Shown: positions 18,043 to 26,904 of the stretch, piece by piece
How the letters are laid out: every line of letters starts with the position of its first letter
Numbering within the stretch: position 1 is the stretch's first letter
Assembly (NCBI RefSeq): GCF_000565075.1
Contig: NZ_JDFG01000012.1
Coordinates: 124,001-188,000, forward strand
DNA from: Atopobium sp. BS2
Lineage (GTDB): Bacteria > Actinomycetota > Coriobacteriia > Coriobacteriales > Atopobiaceae
Length of the DNA stretch: 64,000 nt
Direction of reading: 5' to 3'
Position numbers and translations under genes: made by a program
Notes under the pieces: model-generated
Seen by the model: only the letters and a program-made list of their open reading frames with translations
Told to the model about the DNA's origin: nothing
Database searches by the model: none

Positions 18043-18074
18043 AAAAAAATCCGAACTACAAAAGAACGGATTTT
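18043..18074 (-). terminator. Rho-independent terminator downstream of xerD
   Basis: Inverted repeat AAAATCCG (18046-18053) and CGGATTTT (18067-18074), 13-base loop; on the minus strand it is followed by seven T. It would separate the xerD transcript from the dcw promoter. The remaining bases of the 450-bp gap 17814-18263 hold the MraZ boxes and a small tandem repeat. Confidence 0.75.
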
Positions 18075-18208
18075 CTTAGTCTTGGACTCAATTTATTAAA
18101 TTTTTTATGAAGTGAAAATTTTTGAGGAAATTGTGGTGAACTCGTGGCGAAAATCACACGTTACTCAAACAAAACCTTCGTCTTGCTTTTACGCAGTCAC
18201 CACTTTGC

Positions 18209-18251
18209 CCCACACCTGTCCCACGCTTGTCCCACGCTTGTCCAACACTTG
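18209..18251. repeat. Four degenerate 11-bp tandem repeats
   Basis: Plus-strand units CCCACACCTGT, CCCACGCTTGT, CCCACGCTTGT and CCAACACTTG follow each other just behind xerD. Two units are identical. On the minus strand they give TGGGA repeats 11 bp apart. Role unknown; the spacing is one base longer than expected for MraZ sites. Confidence 0.6.
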
Positions 18252-18263
18252 CGTCAAGCGCGA

Positions 18264-19172
18264 TTATTTGTCCGCATGAACGTGGGCTCTTGGGTGAGCC
18301 TCAAGGTACACGTCTCTAATGTGCGACCTATCTACGTGCGTATAGAGCTGCGTAGTTGAAATATCTACGTGTCCCAAAAGCTCCTGCACCGAGCGAAGAT
18401 CAGCGCCACCCTCTAGAAGGTGTGTGGCAAAACTGTGGCGCAGTGTGTGAGGATGCAAACCTTCAATCCCCACTACCCTGCCGTAATTTGCCACCAGTTT
18501 ATGTACCGACTGGCGAGAAATGCGTCCACCTCTGGCGTTTACAAACACCTCAGACACCTGACCGTGCTTAAGCAAAAGCGAGCGAGCCTCATAAAGATAT
18601 GTTTTAAGCGCACGATACGCAGAGCCCAACACAGGGACTATGCGCTCTTTGGAACCCTTACCAAAAACACGCAAGAGTTCATCTTCTAGAAGGACACCCC
18701 GAACCTCAAGATCGCAAAGCTCAGACACACGAAGACCGCATCCATACAACAACTCAAGTATGGCTCTATCGCGAATACCTAGAGGCGAATTAGGAAACGG
18801 CTGATCAAGCAGTTCTTCTGCCTTCTCTTGAGAAATAACATCAGGAAGCCTTTGAATTCTTGCTGCGGTAGGTAAATCTTCTGCTGGAGATGACTTACAA
18901 ATTTGCTCAACAGCCATAAACTTGTGGAAGTTTCTAAGTGCCGCAGTGTGGCGCTCAACCGAAGCTGGAGCCATACCTAAATCTCTAAGAGAGCCTATGT
19001 ACTCTTCAACATCTGAGCGAGTTACCTGGTTGGGCAAAGTAATTTTTTTGCCATTCAGCCAAAGCAAATAACCCTCTAAATCTCTGGTATAGGCATCAAG
19101 AGTATTTACAGAAAGACCTCGCTCAACAGCAACGTACGCTAAAAATTCTGTACGCGCCTGAGCGAGGTCCAT
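18264..19172 (-). CDS. xerD: Tyrosine site-specific recombinase XerD
   Basis: 302 residues. Resolves chromosome dimers at dif with a XerC partner. N-terminal SAM-like core-binding domain (1-90) and a C-terminal catalytic domain with the full residue set: Arg in YGCGLRVSELCDL, Lys in FGKGSKERIVPV, H-x-x-R in HPHTLRHSFATHLLEGGADLR-type block, His in LLGHVDIS and Tyr in TQLYTHV. It starts 27 bp after pyrG, so it is probably cotranscribed with it; no phage or integron genes are near, so a housekeeping role is favoured. Confidence 0.93.
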   Translation of the reverse strand: MDLAQARTEFLAYVAVERGLSVNTLDAYTRDLEGYLLWLNGKKITLPNQVTRSDVEEYIGSLRDLGMAPASVERHTAALRNFHKFMAVEQICKSSPAEDLPTAARIQRLPDVISQEKAEELLDQPFPNSPLGIRDRAILELLYGCGLRVSELCDLEVRGVLLEDELLRVFGKGSKERIVPVLGSAYRALKTYLYEARSLLLKHGQVSEVFVNARGGRISRQSVHKLVANYGRVVGIEGLHPHTLRHSFATHLLEGGADLRSVQELLGHVDISTTQLYTHVDRSHIRDVYLEAHPRAHVHADK

Positions 19173-19199
19173 AAGTATTCTTCCCTAGTAAAAATCTGC

Positions 19200-20849
19200 T
19201 TAGAGAGACTGGTTTACATCATGACGGTCAACACCCTCATGATGAGCGATTGCTGCACGTGCAAACTCACGGAACAAAGGTGCAGGATGAGTTGGACGGC
19301 TCTTGAACTCTGGATGTGCCTGACTTGCAACAAACCATGGGTGAACAGACTCTGGAAGCTCAATCATCTCTACAAGGCGATCATCTGGAGAAACACCAGA
19401 AACGACCAGACCAGCCTCAACAAGCTGATTACGGAATACGTTGCTTACCTCATAGCGGTGACGATGACGCTCATAAACCAAGTTGTTACCATATGCCTCG
19501 TGTGCAAGAGTTCCCTCAACAACCTTGCAAGGATAAGAGCCAAGGCGCATGGTGCCGCCCTTGTCAGTAATATCCTCCTGATCAGGCATAAGATCGATGA
19601 CAGGATATGGAGTATCTGGACCAAACTCTGCTGAATTTGCACCCTCCATGCCGCAGACGTCACGAGCAAACTCAGTAACAGCCATCTGCATACCAAGGCA
19701 AACGCCAAGGTAAGGAATCTTGAGCTCACGAGCACGACGAATAGCAACCATCTTACCCTCTACGCCGCGAAGACCAAAGCCGCCAGGAACCAAAATACCA
19801 TCTGCGCCAGCAAGCTCCTGCTCTACGTCTTCTTCTGTCAGCTCTTCACCGTTCACCAGGCGGATATCAACGTGCCTGCCATAGAAAATACCAGAGTGGT
19901 GAAGTGCCTCAATAACAGAAAGGTAGGCATCAGGCAGTTGCGTATACTTGCCGACAACATAAATTCTTGTTGCGTCTTCAAGCGCATTTGCCTTGTGCAT
20001 AGCAGTAGTAAATGCTTCCCAGCCGCCAAGATCACTTGGACGGACTTCAAGACCAAGACGCTCAAGTACCTTCTTGTCAAATCCCTGTGCTGCCAGATGT
20101 GCTGGAACATCGTAAATTGAAGGCAAATCGTTGTTTTCAAAAACGCAATCTGCATCAACATCGCAGAAATTAGCGATTTTCTCGCGAATAGATTCATCCA
20201 CAGAATGGCTAGAACGGCACACGATAAAGTCTGGCTGAATACCAAGGGAACGAAGCTCTTTTACGGAGTGCTGCGTAGGCTTAGTCTTAACCTCATGAGC
20301 TGCTGCAATATAAGGAACAAGGCTCACGTGAATAATAGCAACATTGCTTGCGCCACGCTCTTTTCTAAACTGGCGAATTGCCTCAACAAAAGGCTGAGAC
20401 TCAATATCACCAATGGTGCCACCAAGCTCAGTGATGACTACATCAGCGTTAGTAACCTCTTCAATGCGAGCAAAACGAGCTTTAATTGCATCAGTTACAT
20501 GAGGAATTACCTGAACTGTACCGCCAAGGAAGTCTCCAGCGCGCTCACGCTGAATCAAAGACTGATAAATGAGACCAGTGGTGAAGTTAGACTCCCTGGT
20601 AAGATTCTCGTCAATAAAGCGCTCATAATGACCAAGGTCAAGGTCAGTCTCTTTTCCGTCCTCAGTAACAAAAACCTCACCATGCTGGAAAGGACTCATA
20701 GTGCCTGGGTCAACATTGAGATATGGGTCAGCTTTTTGCATCATGACCTTATAGCCACGAGCCTTAAGAAGTCGGCCGAGAGATGCAGCAGTGATTCCTT
20801 TTCCAAGAGAGGAAACAACGCCACCTGTTACAAATATGTGCTTGGTCAT
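19200..20849 (-). CDS. pyrG: CTP synthase
   Basis: 549 residues, full length. Makes CTP from UTP, ATP and glutamine. The N-terminal amidoligase domain begins with [26 protein letters not shown] and includes [22 protein letters not shown] and [11 protein letters not shown]. The C-terminal class I glutamine amidotransferase domain has the oxyanion loop [12 protein letters not shown], the nucleophile Cys in YLGVCLGMQ and the His/Glu of [11 protein letters not shown]. Followed by xerD, preceded after 130 bp by recN. Confidence 0.98.
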   Translation of the reverse strand: MTKHIFVTGGVVSSLGKGITAASLGRLLKARGYKVMMQKADPYLNVDPGTMSPFQHGEVFVTEDGKETDLDLGHYERFIDENLTRESNFTTGLIYQSLIQRERAGDFLGGTVQVIPHVTDAIKARFARIEEVTNADVVITELGGTIGDIESQPFVEAIRQFRKERGASNVAIIHVSLVPYIAAAHEVKTKPTQHSVKELRSLGIQPDFIVCRSSHSVDESIREKIANFCDVDADCVFENNDLPSIYDVPAHLAAQGFDKKVLERLGLEVRPSDLGGWEAFTTAMHKANALEDATRIYVVGKYTQLPDAYLSVIEALHHSGIFYGRHVDIRLVNGEELTEEDVEQELAGADGILVPGGFGLRGVEGKMVAIRRARELKIPYLGVCLGMQMAVTEFARDVCGMEGANSAEFGPDTPYPVIDLMPDQEDITDKGGTMRLGSYPCKVVEGTLAHEAYGNNLVYERHRHRYEVSNVFRNQLVEAGLVVSGVSPDDRLVEMIELPESVHPWFVASQAHPEFKSRPTHPAPLFREFARAAIAHHEGVDRHDVNQSL

Positions 20850-20983
20850 GGATTACTCCCGTAGGTAAGATTAGCCAATTACATTTCTACGGGTCTTTAT
20901 ATTATTCCGCTTTGAGACCCATAGAGCCGAGAAATTTAATCTCCAAACAAATACATTGTTATGTCCATGTAGTTCTGAAAAAT

Positions 20984-22615
20984 CTAGCGGACTTCTGACA
21001 GCAGCTCATGCGCGTGAGCCAAAGAAGCCTCAGTTATAGAGCCTGAAAGCATGCGTGCAATCTCTTCTTCTCTCTGAGTACCAGAAACCTCTGTAAGAGA
21101 AGTTACAGGGATCGCGTTATGTTCTTCTGTCTTTGAGACTACATACTGTTTAGAGGCCATAACAGCAACCTGTGGCAAGTGAGTTACCACAATCACCTGA
21201 TGTGTTTTAGCAAGCTGCGCTAAAACCTCTGCAAGAGCAACGGCAGTAGCTCCACCAACGCCAGCGTCAACCTCATCAAATACAAGCGTATCGCAGACGT
21301 CAGACTCTCCCAGAACCACTTTACATGCGAGCATGACACGAGAAACCTCACCACCAGAGGCAATCTTTCTAAGCGGACGAGCAGTCATCTGAGCTGAAGG
21401 CTTATACATAAGCTCAATCTTTGTAGAGCCAACTTTATTCCACTGCTCAAAAGGAAGATCTTCAAAGTTCAATTCAATCTGAGCTGAACCCATCTGCAGA
21501 TGACTCATTTGCTTAATAACTGCATCACAAAGTTTTGGAGCTGCAGCAACACGAACCTTCTTAAGTGCCTGGGCCTTTACGGTAAGAGTCTCTTTTGCCC
21601 TATCTACCTCTGCCTGTGCCTCACGGACAAGCTTTTCTGTGTCTCTTGTAACCTCAAGAAGATTTTGAGCTACCTGGTATTTTTTAAATACGTCTTTCAT
21701 GCCAGGGCCATACGTTCTCATAAGACCCTGGAGACGAGCCATACGACTTTGCATCTCTTCAAGTGCTTCTTCATCAAAATCAAGAGATCCAACATAGCTT
21801 CTGAGCTCTGAAGAAACATCCTCAATCTCTATAAGTGCACTTGAAAGAGACTCTGCATAATTACCTAGCGTAGCATCAAATGTTGCAGCACTTTGAAGCA
21901 TCTGAACTGCATCAGAGAGAGAATCAATAACGCCCTCATCTCCTGAGAGCAACTCATGTGTTCCTCCTGCAGCTTGAAGAAGAGCCTCTGCGTGCTCAAA
22001 CCGAGGAAGTTGCTCTTCTAAGTCTTCTAGCTCCCCTTCTTTAGGAGAGACCTCATCAATTCTTTGAACAAGAAATGCCGCTTCATCAATCTTTGCATTG
22101 CTAGACTGGCTTACTTCAATAACTCGTTGAAGTTCAGCGACTGCAGCATGATAAGCATGAAGAGCGTCTACATACTCTGTCTGGCAAGATTGAATATCTG
22201 ATCCAATCCATGCGTCCAACATGCTGACATGGTTCTTTACGTCAAGCAGCCTTTGATGCTCATGCTGACCACACAGATCAATTGATGTTCCAATACCTCC
22301 GGCCAGTTCTTTAACTGATGCCATGTGGCCATCAATCTCTACTCTGCCTCTGCCATCAGCAGAGACTTTTCTAGAGACTACAATTCCCTCTTGATCTTCT
22401 GGCGAGGTAAAAAAGCGTGCCTCAACCCTAAGAGCGTCTGTTCCTTCTCTTACTGCAGAAGCATCCGCACGCTCTCCTACTAAGAGCTTAATGGAAGATA
22501 AAAGAGCGGTTTTACCAGCACCTGTCTCTCCTGTTAAAACAGTTAAACCTGAGGCGGGTGCAAGAGAAGCGTCTTCAATAAGTGCAACATTTTGCACGCG
22601 AAGTTCATCAAGCAT
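20984..22615 (-). CDS. recN: DNA repair protein RecN
   Basis: 543 residues. SMC-like ATPase for double-strand break repair. N-terminal LDELRVQNVALIEDASL and Walker A GETGAGKTALLSSIKLL, a long helical coiled-coil region (about 155-360), then SGGEVSRVMLACKVVL (signature) and the Walker B TLVFDEVDAGVGG. ATG at 22615, 11 bp after nadK; the tlyA-nadK-recN order is common in Actinobacteria and Firmicutes. Confidence 0.96.
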   Translation of the reverse strand: MLDELRVQNVALIEDASLAPASGLTVLTGETGAGKTALLSSIKLLVGERADASAVREGTDALRVEARFFTSPEDQEGIVVSRKVSADGRGRVEIDGHMASVKELAGGIGTSIDLCGQHEHQRLLDVKNHVSMLDAWIGSDIQSCQTEYVDALHAYHAAVAELQRVIEVSQSSNAKIDEAAFLVQRIDEVSPKEGELEDLEEQLPRFEHAEALLQAAGGTHELLSGDEGVIDSLSDAVQMLQSAATFDATLGNYAESLSSALIEIEDVSSELRSYVGSLDFDEEALEEMQSRMARLQGLMRTYGPGMKDVFKKYQVAQNLLEVTRDTEKLVREAQAEVDRAKETLTVKAQALKKVRVAAAPKLCDAVIKQMSHLQMGSAQIELNFEDLPFEQWNKVGSTKIELMYKPSAQMTARPLRKIASGGEVSRVMLACKVVLGESDVCDTLVFDEVDAGVGGATAVALAEVLAQLAKTHQVIVVTHLPQVAVMASKQYVVSKTEEHNAIPVTSLTEVSGTQREEEIARMLSGSITEASLAHAHELLSEVR

Positions 22616-22626
22616 ATATGACCTGC

Positions 22627-23484
22627 TTACTGACCAGTTTTACCGTAAAATACACGAGAAACTGAACGATAGAAACTATCAGCACTTCTATCAAGCAGAA
22701 TGATATCTCCTGGTCCACGGCTAATACGAGCTTTGGTAGCCACACCCTCTTCTGGATGCTTAATGTTTTGCCCATCAGAGAAGAAGTGACATGTCGCCGG
22801 CCTATCTTTTGACATGGTAATTTCAACCACATCAGAAGGAGAGGTAAGGAATGCACGAGCCAAAATAGTATGTGGTGCGATTGGCACGCAAACCATTCCC
22901 GAGAACTCTGGTGTAACAATAGGGCCACCAGCAGCAAGAGCATAGCCGGTGGATCCAGTTGCTGTACTAACAACAAAACCATCACCGCGAAGCTTATCAA
23001 TATGGTTGCCTGATACAGAAACTGTAAACTCAACCATATCGCCTGCTCCACCTCTGGAAACTGCAAAATCATTGAGCGAGAAGGTCTTCTCGACGTAAGT
23101 TTCTCCAGATGGAAGCTCATACTCTGTTTCTATTGCAAGTGTTGCTCTTCTAGATACGTGAAGCTCTCCAGCAAGAGCATCAGCTACCATCTCAATCATT
23201 TGATGAGGAGTTGCACTAGTTAAAAAGCCAAGGTGACCATAAGAGATACCCAAAATTGGAATTTCTGAATACTCAACAATTTTGGCGGCCCTCAGAAGCG
23301 TTCCGTCTCCACCAAGAGAAATAACAAGCTGGCAATCAGAACAATCTACAACTTTATCCGGGAATAGCTTTTTATCGTGTGCCCATTGAACATCACAGCC
23401 CTGCTCAAAGAGCCATTCTTCAAGTTCACGTGCACCAGAAACAGCAACTTCTCTTGAATAATTTGGAACAAGAAGTACCTTCAC
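22627..23484 (-). CDS. nadK: NAD kinase
   Basis: 285 residues. Phosphorylates NAD to NADP. The diagnostic ISLGGDGTLLRAAKI (Gly-Gly-Asp catalytic motif), LGISYGHLGFLT, the NDFAVSRGG NE/D-type motif and DGFVVSTATGSTGYALAAGGPI are all present. GTG at 23484 is chosen: the reading KVLLVPNYSRE is the normal N-terminus and GGGAGAGTGG lies upstream; a longer ATG form from 23574 adds 30 unrelated residues. Lies between tlyA and recN. Confidence 0.94.
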   Translation of the reverse strand: MKVLLVPNYSREVAVSGARELEEWLFEQGCDVQWAHDKKLFPDKVVDCSDCQLVISLGGDGTLLRAAKIVEYSEIPILGISYGHLGFLTSATPHQMIEMVADALAGELHVSRRATLAIETEYELPSGETYVEKTFSLNDFAVSRGGAGDMVEFTVSVSGNHIDKLRGDGFVVSTATGSTGYALAAGGPIVTPEFSGMVCVPIAPHTILARAFLTSPSDVVEITMSKDRPATCHFFSDGQNIKHPEEGVATKARISRGPGDIILLDRSADSFYRSVSRVFYGKTGQ

Positions 23485-23601
23485 GCAAACCACTCTCCCG
23501 ATTTTGCTTGATTGCACAACTGAAACAGTTAAAGCGTCTGATTCGATGTACTTAGTATACCTAAAAAAATACAAACAATACTACAAAATAGAACATTCGT
23601 T

Positions 23602-24408
23602 CTATTTCACTATTTCTACAGAATGACTCGATACCACTGAAGCAAGATCCAAATCATGCGAACCTGCCTCAAGCTGTCCAAACAGTAAATATTCCACGTT
23701 GCCCTTAGCACCGTGAATAGGACTTTCACACGCGCCCAAAGGACCCATATGAGCTTCCTTAAACGCATCGGAAACCTTTTGCAGCGTTTGCAGGCGCACG
23801 GAGGCATCAGTCACAATACCGCCCTCACCCACTTCTTCCCTCTTAGCTTCAAACTGTGGTTTGACCAGTGTAACAAAGGCTCCTTCAGGAGCTAGAACAT
23901 CTAAAACAGAAGGAAGAATTGACAAGATTGACGTAAACGATACGTCACATACAGCAACATCAAAAACGTGCGAGTAGCCCATTTCTGGCAGGGACGTAAT
24001 ATTTGTACGTTCGAGCAGTTCAACCCTGCTGTCGTTTCTGAGCGACCAATCAAACTGCGCATAGCCAACATCAACCGAGGTAACCGAAGCAGCTCCATGT
24101 TGAAGCAGGCAATCGGTAAAACCGCCAGTTGAACAGCCAATATCTAGACATTTTTTATTTTGAACCGTAAAATCAAAAACTTCAAAGGCACGCTCGAGCT
24201 TAAGTCCACCTCGGCTCACGTATGGAATAGCACCTTTTACGTGCAGAAACAATCCCTCAGGAACAAGCTCTCCCGCTGAAGTTAATCTTCTGTCGCTTGT
24301 AGAAACATCACCCGCAAGAATTGCGCGTAATGCAGCTTGAGTGTCCTTGAAAAATCCTTGCCTAACCAGCTCTTTATCGAGCCTTTGGCGAGAAATGCGT
24401 TGAGCCAC
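23602..24408 (-). CDS. tlyA: TlyA family rRNA 2'-O-methyltransferase / hemolysin-like
   Basis: 268 residues. N-terminal S4 RNA-binding domain (RQRLDKELVRQGF through GDVSTSDRRL, about 6-65) fused to an FtsJ-like Rossmann methyltransferase with KCLDIGCSTGGFTDCLLQHGA. TlyA in mycobacteria methylates 16S and 23S rRNA; some members are called hemolysins. Starts at GTG overlapping the xseB stop by one base (TAGTG). Confidence 0.92.
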   Translation of the reverse strand: MAQRISRQRLDKELVRQGFFKDTQAALRAILAGDVSTSDRRLTSAGELVPEGLFLHVKGAIPYVSRGGLKLERAFEVFDFTVQNKKCLDIGCSTGGFTDCLLQHGAASVTSVDVGYAQFDWSLRNDSRVELLERTNITSLPEMGYSHVFDVAVCDVSFTSILSILPSVLDVLAPEGAFVTLVKPQFEAKREEVGEGGIVTDASVRLQTLQKVSDAFKEAHMGPLGACESPIHGAKGNVEYLLFGQLEAGSHDLDLASVVSSHSVEIVK

Positions 24409-24755
24409 TAGTGCTCATCGCTTTCTGAAACCGCGTCATCAGACGACGTTTCATATGCAGCTGAAGCCTCAACCTGCTCAGAAGAAGCCTGCTCATCAGT
24501 GGCAGCCGCTGCGCCGCTTGCGTCAGCTGCGTCCCCTGCTGCCTGGGCCTGAATCAGACGCTCTTCCTCTTCCGGCGTAAACTCTGTGGTGTCAACCATG
24601 TTGACAGCCTTTGAGCCTAGAGCAATTGCCTCATCAAAGAGGTCAAGAGAATGCTCCAGCGAGACGTTTTTATCGCGAACTTGATCAACAATTGAATCAA
24701 GTCTTGCGGTTATCTGGCCAAAGCTCTGATATTCAGACGTATCGATTTTTGCCAT
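24408..24755 (-). CDS. xseB: Exodeoxyribonuclease VII small subunit, acidic tail
   Basis: 115 residues. The first 70 are the XseB fold (FGQITARLDSIVDQVRDKNVSLEHSLDLFDEAIALGSKAVNMVD). The remaining 45 are a low-complexity acidic Glu/Asp/Ala/Ser tail not usual in the family. The catalytic subunit XseA is not adjacent, unlike many genomes, so it must be elsewhere if the enzyme works. ATG two bases after nusB and overlapping tlyA. Confidence 0.88.
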   Translation of the reverse strand: MAKIDTSEYQSFGQITARLDSIVDQVRDKNVSLEHSLDLFDEAIALGSKAVNMVDTTEFTPEEEERLIQAQAAGDAADASGAAAATDEQASSEQVEASAAYETSSDDAVSESDEH

Positions 24756-24757
24756 GA

Positions 24758-25261
24758 CTACTCTGCATCTTCCACAGAGCTCTCTGGCTCTTCTTCAGAA
24801 ACGTCTTGCTCAGCAGACTGCTTATGGCACAGAGAATAAATGTCTTCTCCAGCCTCAATGTCATCAACAATACGACCAAGAACGCCGTTAATAAAGCGAG
24901 GTGAATCATCGCCACAGTAAGCGCGAGCAAGGTCAACTACCTCGTTAATAGCAACAGCTACATCAACCTCAGGAACCTCAAGAATCTCGTAAAGAGAAAT
25001 TCTTAGGAGATTGCGGTCTACGGAAGGCATGCGATCAATTGCCCAGTCTTTTGAGTAAGCAGCAATGATGTCATCAAGATCATCTCTAATGCCATCTGCT
25101 CCTACTGCCAGTGACTGCGCATACTCGTCAAGAGGTCCCTCGGAGAGCGTGTAGTCTCCGTCGAGGACCTCAAGAACGCTGCGATTAGTGGCTTCAGCCT
25201 GGAATAAAAGCTGTAGTGCTTGGCTACGGGCGCGGGTACGTCCAAAAAACTTAACGCTCAA
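24758..25261 (-). CDS. nusB: Transcription antitermination protein NusB
   Basis: 167 residues. RNA-binding all-helical protein of the rRNA antitermination complex. RTRARSQALQLLFQAE at the start, DLDDIIAAYSKDWAIDRMPSVDRNLLRISLYEIL and VAINEVVDLARAYCGDDSPRFINGVLGRI are family hallmarks; an acidic tail of about 20 residues follows. Start appears to be TTG 25261 with AAGGAG five bases away, the site overlapping the last codons and stop of the asp23 gene. Confidence 0.94.
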   Translation of the reverse strand: MSVKFFGRTRARSQALQLLFQAEATNRSVLEVLDGDYTLSEGPLDEYAQSLAVGADGIRDDLDDIIAAYSKDWAIDRMPSVDRNLLRISLYEILEVPEVDVAVAINEVVDLARAYCGDDSPRFINGVLGRIVDDIEAGEDIYSLCHKQSAEQDVSEEEPESSVEDAE

Positions 25262-25263
25262 GC

Positions 25264-25629
25264 CTACTCCTTAGGAAAAACAAGGCTGTCAATGTAAACA
25301 TCAACGGAAGCAATGCTGACGCCAATCTGCTCATTTACAGCAGTTGCAACAGCAAGCCTTACCTCAGATGCAAGCTTTGTGAAAGGATAGCCATAGAAAA
25401 CGGTAAGGTGTACTCCAAGGTGGAGCTGACCGTTCTCTACACCTGCCTCTACAGCCTTCTCTGGAGCAAGGCTTCTGCTGGTAAAGACGTTAATAAGGTT
25501 GGATGCCAGGGTATCGTTTCCGCCAACGGAGGCAACACCTTCAACACTTCCAGCTGCGCCGGAGACAACCGTTGAAATTACATCTTTTGAGATGCCGATG
25601 CCTGCTATACGAAGCTCTGTTTCAGCCAT
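25264..25629 (-). CDS. Asp23/Gls24 family envelope stress protein
   Basis: 121 residues, a single Asp23 domain (ISKDVISTVVSGAAGSVEGVASVGG, VHLTVFYGYPFTKLASEVRLAVATAVNEQIG, VDVYIDSLVF). Family members collect at the membrane and are linked to envelope or alkaline stress; the molecular role is unclear. Encoded directly before nusB, a frequent Gram-positive arrangement (efp-asp23-nusB). ATG preceded by a run of G (GGGGGTAGAC). Confidence 0.9.
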   Translation of the reverse strand: MAETELRIAGIGISKDVISTVVSGAAGSVEGVASVGGNDTLASNLINVFTSRSLAPEKAVEAGVENGQLHLGVHLTVFYGYPFTKLASEVRLAVATAVNEQIGVSIASVDVYIDSLVFPKE

Positions 25630-25642
25630 GTCTACCCCCTAA

Positions 25643-25659
25643 AAAGACAAACTGTCTTT
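25643..25659 (-). terminator. Weak AT-rich hairpin between efp and asp23
   Basis: AAAGACA / TGTCTTT with a three-base loop, followed on the minus strand by TT and then the asp23 ribosome site. It could thin out transcription from efp. Weak stem. Confidence 0.35.
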
Positions 25660-25709
25660 GAAATAATTACTCAATACTGTTGGATGCCAATGCACCCAAA
25701 GAGAATGCA

Positions 25710-26273
25710 TTAAACGCGAGAAACAAACTTGCCGTCGCGGGTGTCAACCTTAATGCGCTCACCCTGGTTCAGATACATTGGGACCTGAAGAGTTGCACCG
25801 GTCTCAATAGTTGCTGGCTTAGTACCACCCTGAACGGTGTCACCCTTGAAACCTGGATCGGTCTCAGTGATCTCTGCCTCAATAAACATTGGAGGCTCAA
25901 CGCCAAGAAGCTCAGTGTCTGCATAGAGAAGCTGTGCGTTATCGTTCTCCTTGAACCAGACGCTCTTCTCGCCAATGAAATCAGCAGGAACAGCTACCTG
26001 ATCGTATGTCTCATTGTCCATGAAGTAGAAGGACTCACCGTCGTTGTAGAGGTACTGCATCTCTTTGGTGAGCAGAAGAACGTTCTCAAACTTGGTGCCA
26101 GCGTTGCAGGTCTGATCGATAACGCGGCCAGAGCGAAGGTCACGAATCTTATAGCGGACAAAAGCGCCGCCCTTACCTGGCTTTACGTGCTGGAACTCAA
26201 CGATGGTGTAGTACTTATCGTTAATCTTAAGGCCAAGGCCGTTCTTAAAATCTGCGGTGCTGATAGTTGCCAC
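25710..26273 (-). CDS. efp: Elongation factor P
   Basis: 187 residues, three beta-barrel domains. Relieves ribosome stalling at polyproline. The domain I loop HVKPGKGGAFVRYK carries the lysine that is modified in some bacteria (about residue 32); the C-terminal signature reads GATLQVPMYLNQGERIKVDTRDGKFVSR. No modification enzyme is seen in the window. ATG at 26273 with gene upstream of asp23 and nusB. Confidence 0.97.
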   Translation of the reverse strand: MATISTADFKNGLGLKINDKYYTIVEFQHVKPGKGGAFVRYKIRDLRSGRVIDQTCNAGTKFENVLLLTKEMQYLYNDGESFYFMDNETYDQVAVPADFIGEKSVWFKENDNAQLLYADTELLGVEPPMFIEAEITETDPGFKGDTVQGGTKPATIETGATLQVPMYLNQGERIKVDTRDGKFVSRV

Positions 26274-26409
26274 GTCTAACTCTTTTCACTCGGTAAAGTC
26301 GCGAGAAGAACGTGAATTTTCAAACTACCCGCGACACGTATATGCATGTTGGATTTTATCAGTTTCACGCCTTCCGTGCTGGCGGCTCTTGTGAAAATGC
26401 AAAATTTGC

Positions 26410-26817
26410 TTACTTCTTTTTAATAAAACTCTCTTTAATAAGGCGAGGAAGCTGTGGAATTGCCATAAGTCCGTGCTTAAAAACAAACCAGAAGTTTGGA
26501 GAACGCACGAGTTTCTCCTCCCCTATATAGGCGCGAATTGCCCTCAGTGTTGCCTTGTTGTCTCGCGTAGAAAACGAATAATTACCATTGCTTTTAGTAA
26601 AAATGGCAAAGCGAGAAATGCTTTTGGTGCGTCCCATAACTGAGGCAGCCACATGATCTATCTGATCCCAGGGAATCTGAATGTAATCTTCGGGATTTTT
26701 TTGGTTGTAGAACTCAAAGGCCTTGTTGCCAATAAGGATATCGCCATACGTAGCTAGCCCATGAAATGACGTTGCCTTTGCGGTGAAGTCAACCGTACTG
26801 TTTTGAGACTGAGCCAT
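26410..26817 (-). CDS. manO: DUF956 family protein, PTS-associated (ManO-like)
   Basis: 135 residues. Matches the DUF956 proteins that end mannose-family PTS operons in lactic acid bacteria (called ManO): LIGNKAFEFYNQKNPEDYIQIPWDQIDHVAASV and SRFAIFTKSNGNYSFSTRDNKATLRAIRAYIG. It has a PH-like, glucosyltransferase-GRAM-like appearance; its job is not settled, probably regulation of the transporter. A strong terminator separates it from the IID gene, so its level is likely lower than that of the transporter genes. Confidence 0.85.
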   Translation of the reverse strand: MAQSQNSTVDFTAKATSFHGLATYGDILIGNKAFEFYNQKNPEDYIQIPWDQIDHVAASVMGRTKSISRFAIFTKSNGNYSFSTRDNKATLRAIRAYIGEEKLVRSPNFWFVFKHGLMAIPQLPRLIKESFIKKK

Positions 26818-26828
26818 ACAATCCTTTC

Positions 26829-26865
26829 AAAAAATGGGTCGCACCCATTATAGAGCGCGACCCAT
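26829..26865 (-). terminator. Rho-independent terminator inside the man operon
   Basis: ATGGGTCGC (26834-26842) pairs with GCGACCCAT (26857-26865) and is followed on the minus strand by six T. It lies between the IID and DUF956 genes. The loop contains a partial copy of the stem (ACCCAT), so an alternative fold is possible. Confidence 0.8.
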
Positions 26866-26904
26866 ATTCGTGCGACTTTAAGTACTAGAGCGTACGCTTA
26901 CTCA

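Noticed and set aside
18264-19172. Tyrosine recombinase as a phage or integrative-element integrase
   Set aside because: Sequence is XerD-like, it is next to pyrG and recN, and no phage genes, tRNA or attachment repeats are near.
20885-20935. Terminator between recN and pyrG (GGGTCT...AGACCC)
   Set aside because: Six-base stem with a long loop and no T-run on the minus strand.
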